Source: an uncultured bacterium (GTDB lineage: Bacteria > Verrucomicrobiota > Kiritimatiellia > RFP12 > UBA1067). Taken from it: DNA of 6,090 nt. The translations under genes and the position numbers were made by a program. Location: the NCBI GenBank assembly GCA_902773475.1, contig CACYEO010000158.1, positions 1 through 6,090 on the forward strand. Direction: 5' to 3'. Below the pieces are notes generated by a model, which searched no databases, was not told where the DNA came from, and saw only the letters and a program-made list of their open reading frames with translations. Positions 6,090-6,090 of this stretch are shown piece after piece; within the stretch, counting starts at the first letter, position 1, and each line of letters opens with the position of its first letter.

Positions 6090-6090
6090 A

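Overview
The window looks like a bacterial chromosome segment with a GC-rich background (hand counts of single 60-nt lines give about 57-63% in the glycogen, transporter and right-edge genes). It carries a markedly AT-richer block (35-40% in the lines counted) between about 4.12 and 5.64 kb. The organism cannot be named from the sequence. A eukaryote-type (GH13_8-like) branching enzyme beside a GT5 glycogen synthase, together with tandem membrane acyltransferases, would fit a PVC-type gut or environmental bacterium (Lentisphaerota/Kiritimatiellota-like). That is a low-confidence inference.

Left part, plus strand (about 3-4010): a tightly packed cluster. The 3' part of a glycogen synthase gene (glgA) is followed 24 nt later by a complete branching enzyme gene (glgB). 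Four nt after glgB comes a pair of short chromate-transporter (CHR) domain genes that overlap each other by ATGA. GlgA would elongate alpha-1,4 chains and GlgB would insert alpha-1,6 branches. The two CHR halves probably assemble into one membrane transporter whose substrate is not known. The spacing suggests one transcript, although the transporter has no obvious biochemical link to glycogen.

Right part, minus strand (6089 down to 4060), convergent with the first cluster: the C-terminal part of an acyltransferase-3 membrane protein (B, truncated by the window edge), then an unrecognised 197-aa protein with a lipoprotein-like N-terminus, then a complete acyltransferase-3 protein (A). These three probably form one transcription unit for modifying a surface glycan or other envelope molecule.

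The most interesting structure is a 72-bp direct repeat (70/72 identical) at the 3' ends of acyltransferases A and B. The two copies are offset by 1724 bp and bracket the AT-rich block. The copies encode the same last 19 residues plus the stop (one residue differs) and run 12 nt past the stop, whereas the gene bodies upstream are only about 40% identical at protein level. This looks like a recombination joint. Either an AT-rich cassette (unknown ORF plus acyltransferase A) was inserted in a way that restored the end of acyltransferase B, or the 3' end was homogenised by gene conversion.

There is no gene-free stretch longer than 300 bases. No tRNA, rRNA, CRISPR array or transposase was seen.
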